Assembly (NCBI RefSeq): GCF_900142175.1
Contig: NZ_FQZX01000003.1
Location: 164,089-228,088, forward strand
Source of the DNA: Maribacter aquivivus
Lineage (GTDB): Bacteria; Bacteroidota; Bacteroidia; Flavobacteriales; Flavobacteriaceae
DNA length: 64,000 nt
Direction of reading: 5' to 3'
Shown here one piece after another: positions 62,769 to 64,000 of this stretch. The notes beneath the pieces were generated by a model. The model searched no databases, was not told the origin of the DNA, and worked only from the letters and a program-made list of their open reading frames with translations. Numbering within the stretch: the first letter of the stretch is position 1; each line of letters begins with the position of its first letter. A program made the position numbers and the translations under genes.

Positions 62769-63989
62769 CTATACTTCAGATATATAGTTTTCTATGTTAT
62801 CGTCTATTTTCTTCTTTTCATTCTCTTTCCATCTTTCAATGATATAATCGCTCAATTCTGATTGCGCCTTCATTAGTGCTATTTTTTCATCAATTTTTCG
62901 CTCTGCATGATGGCTGATAATTAGGTCTCTTTCTTGCCCTTCTTTGTCTTTGTAATAGTCATATTTTATTTGGATACCATTATCTGCTTTTAAGAGTTCT
63001 TGAATATTATCTCCCATAAAATCGTACGGGCTTTTAATCAGCATCATTTTAAAGAAAATGGGAGTTAGTTCGATTACAACAAATAGTAAAGTAATAAAGA
63101 AGGTAATCCACATCCCTGCGATTTTGTGAGCCAATTTTATTCGTTCTAATAATCCATCAAGACCATTGGCTACTTCCTCGTTTTTAGCAAGTTCTTTGTC
63201 AAGTTCTTCAGTAAGCTTTAATTTTTCGTTGTTTAATCGTTCTAGCGCTACTTGGTGCGACTGATCGTACCCGTTTAAATCCCTTTCAACTTTATCCATT
63301 TGTTGTTTCAATGCCTTTGAGAGCGGTCCTGCACCTGCTCCTGCACCTGCTCTACCTTGCAGTTGATCTGTGTATTCTTTCTCTGCAAGCTTCAATCTTC
63401 CTACAACATCATTTCTTTCTCTCTCTATTTTCACAAGATCTTCTTCGATTAAATCAAATCTTGAAATGTAATTTGCTTTTGTAGCTATTTCATATTCTTT
63501 ACGTTTAACTAACTGTTCTTGATGAAGTTCTGCATCAATCTCAGACTTAAACATTCTAATTTCCATTGGTTTAGAAATTGTGATAGCAATAACAAGCCCC
63601 ATAATTATTCTTGGTACAGAATTAACAAACTCGCCCCAAGTAATTGCTTCAGTACCATCACCTTTACCTGTAGCAGCAACAATAAATCTGTCAATATTAA
63701 ATATGATAAGACCCCATATGATTCCAAAAGCGCTTGCCATAATTGCAGTTGTTGTATCAGTACCACCATCAAGAGCGGAGCCCTTAGGTTCAAAGATTGT
63801 ATAGATAGCATAACCGCCGGCTACGGCAGCCATAAAACCTGTAGCTACTACAATGCCACCTAAACAAGCATACTTTACTTGATCAGAGTAGGTGCTTCTT
63901 TTTAAAATGTAACCATCTGAACCTGCAGCTTTCCATAAAAGCCTCATTATTAGACCAGGTTTAGGGCTTGTATAATATTCTCTTTTCAT
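62769..63989 (-). CDS. DUF4407-family membrane protein
   Basis: This 406-residue protein has LLWKAAGSDGYILKRSTYSDQVKYA at its start and four membrane helices (about 35-65, 82-108, 125-142 and 288-312). Family motifs are FGIIWGLIIFNIDRFIVAATG near 90-110, IAITISKPMEIRMFKSEID near 135-153 and VVIELTPIFFKMMLIKSPYDF near 305-325. A long charged coiled coil (about 150-280) sits between helices 3 and 4, interrupted by a Gly-Ala run (AGAGAGAG). The last 80 residues are cytoplasmic-like and charged. DUF4407 proteins have no proven function; the coiled coil suggests a sensor or scaffold at the membrane. It is the first gene of its operon; its promoter would lie at or beyond the window edge. Confidence 0.82.
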   Translation of the reverse strand: MKREYYTSPKPGLIMRLLWKAAGSDGYILKRSTYSDQVKYACLGGIVVATGFMAAVAGGYAIYTIFEPKGSALDGGTDTTTAIMASAFGIIWGLIIFNIDRFIVAATGKGDGTEAITWGEFVNSVPRIIMGLVIAITISKPMEIRMFKSEIDAELHQEQLVKRKEYEIATKANYISRFDLIEEDLVKIERERNDVVGRLKLAEKEYTDQLQGRAGAGAGAGPLSKALKQQMDKVERDLNGYDQSHQVALERLNNEKLKLTEELDKELAKNEEVANGLDGLLERIKLAHKIAGMWITFFITLLFVVIELTPIFFKMMLIKSPYDFMGDNIQELLKADNGIQIKYDYYKDKEGQERDLIISHHAERKIDEKIALMKAQSELSDYIIERWKENEKKKIDDNIENYISEV

Positions 63990-64000
63990 AATTAATGTAT

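Noticed and set aside
63519..63863. Several overlapping frames opposite the DUF4407 gene
   Set aside because: They overlap one another in different frames and are shadows of the conserved membrane-protein coding sequence.

Overview
This window looks like chromosome from a marine member of the Flavobacteriaceae (phylum Bacteroidota). The reasons are AT-rich DNA, a C-terminal type IX secretion sorting domain at the left edge, lipoproteins with Bacteroidota-style lipoboxes, almost no Shine-Dalgarno sequences before genes, a TAnnTTTG-type -7 box, and flavobacterial families such as fused isobutyryl-CoA mutase and DUF6804. The genus cannot be fixed from the sequence alone. I found no rRNA, tRNA, CRISPR array, integrase or insertion sequence.

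Region 1 (1-31026) is a large capsule/exopolysaccharide locus. A minus-strand block (1816-12614) carries an acyltransferase, five GT4-type glycosyltransferases, an initiating phosphoglycosyl transferase, a PLP-fold protein, a MurJ/Wzx-like flippase and a Wzy/ligase-like membrane protein. A GT2 gene and a lipoprotein of the pectate-lyase type follow. A second minus-strand block (16415-23746) makes nucleotide sugars (two UDP-sugar dehydrogenases, two epimerases) and holds an MBOAT O-acyltransferase with an SGNH-like partner. A plus-strand operon (23987-30279) encodes a PglE-like aminotransferase, a PglF/WbpM-like dehydratase, a Wza-like export lipoprotein and a Wzc-like tyrosine autokinase. A convergent PHP-type phosphatase (CpsB/YwqE class) closes the set. 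Together they can make, lipid-link, flip, polymerise, acetylate and export an acidic amino-sugar polymer.

Region 2 (31388-36530) is ordinary metabolism: a BtuF-like metal/cobamide-binding protein divergent from the B12-dependent fused mutase IcmF, then the tRNA hydroxylase MiaE.

Region 3 (about 36540-59750) is an accessory, defence-rich segment. It begins with small unknown genes, a GIY-YIG-like protein, a YdjM-like membrane protein, two lipoproteins, a putative DNA-binding protein with candidate palindromic operators and a lone PD-(D/E)XK nuclease. A tight six-gene operon follows: hsdR, a small PD-(D/E)XK nuclease, hsdM, hsdS, an SMC/PtuA-like ATPase and an HNH nuclease. A decayed GIY-YIG/DUF4357 gene separates this from a second tight operon: RNase HI with a zinc-ribbon tail, a UvrD-like helicase with an inserted nuclease-like segment, an EVE-containing McrB and McrC. 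These two operons are the best candidates for composite, possibly undescribed defence systems.

Region 4 (59879-63989) is a four-gene minus-strand operon of membrane proteins. It holds two unequal DUF4407 paralogues, a 538-residue protein with two zinc-binding-like cysteine motifs, and a DUF6804-like protein. Its function is unknown.
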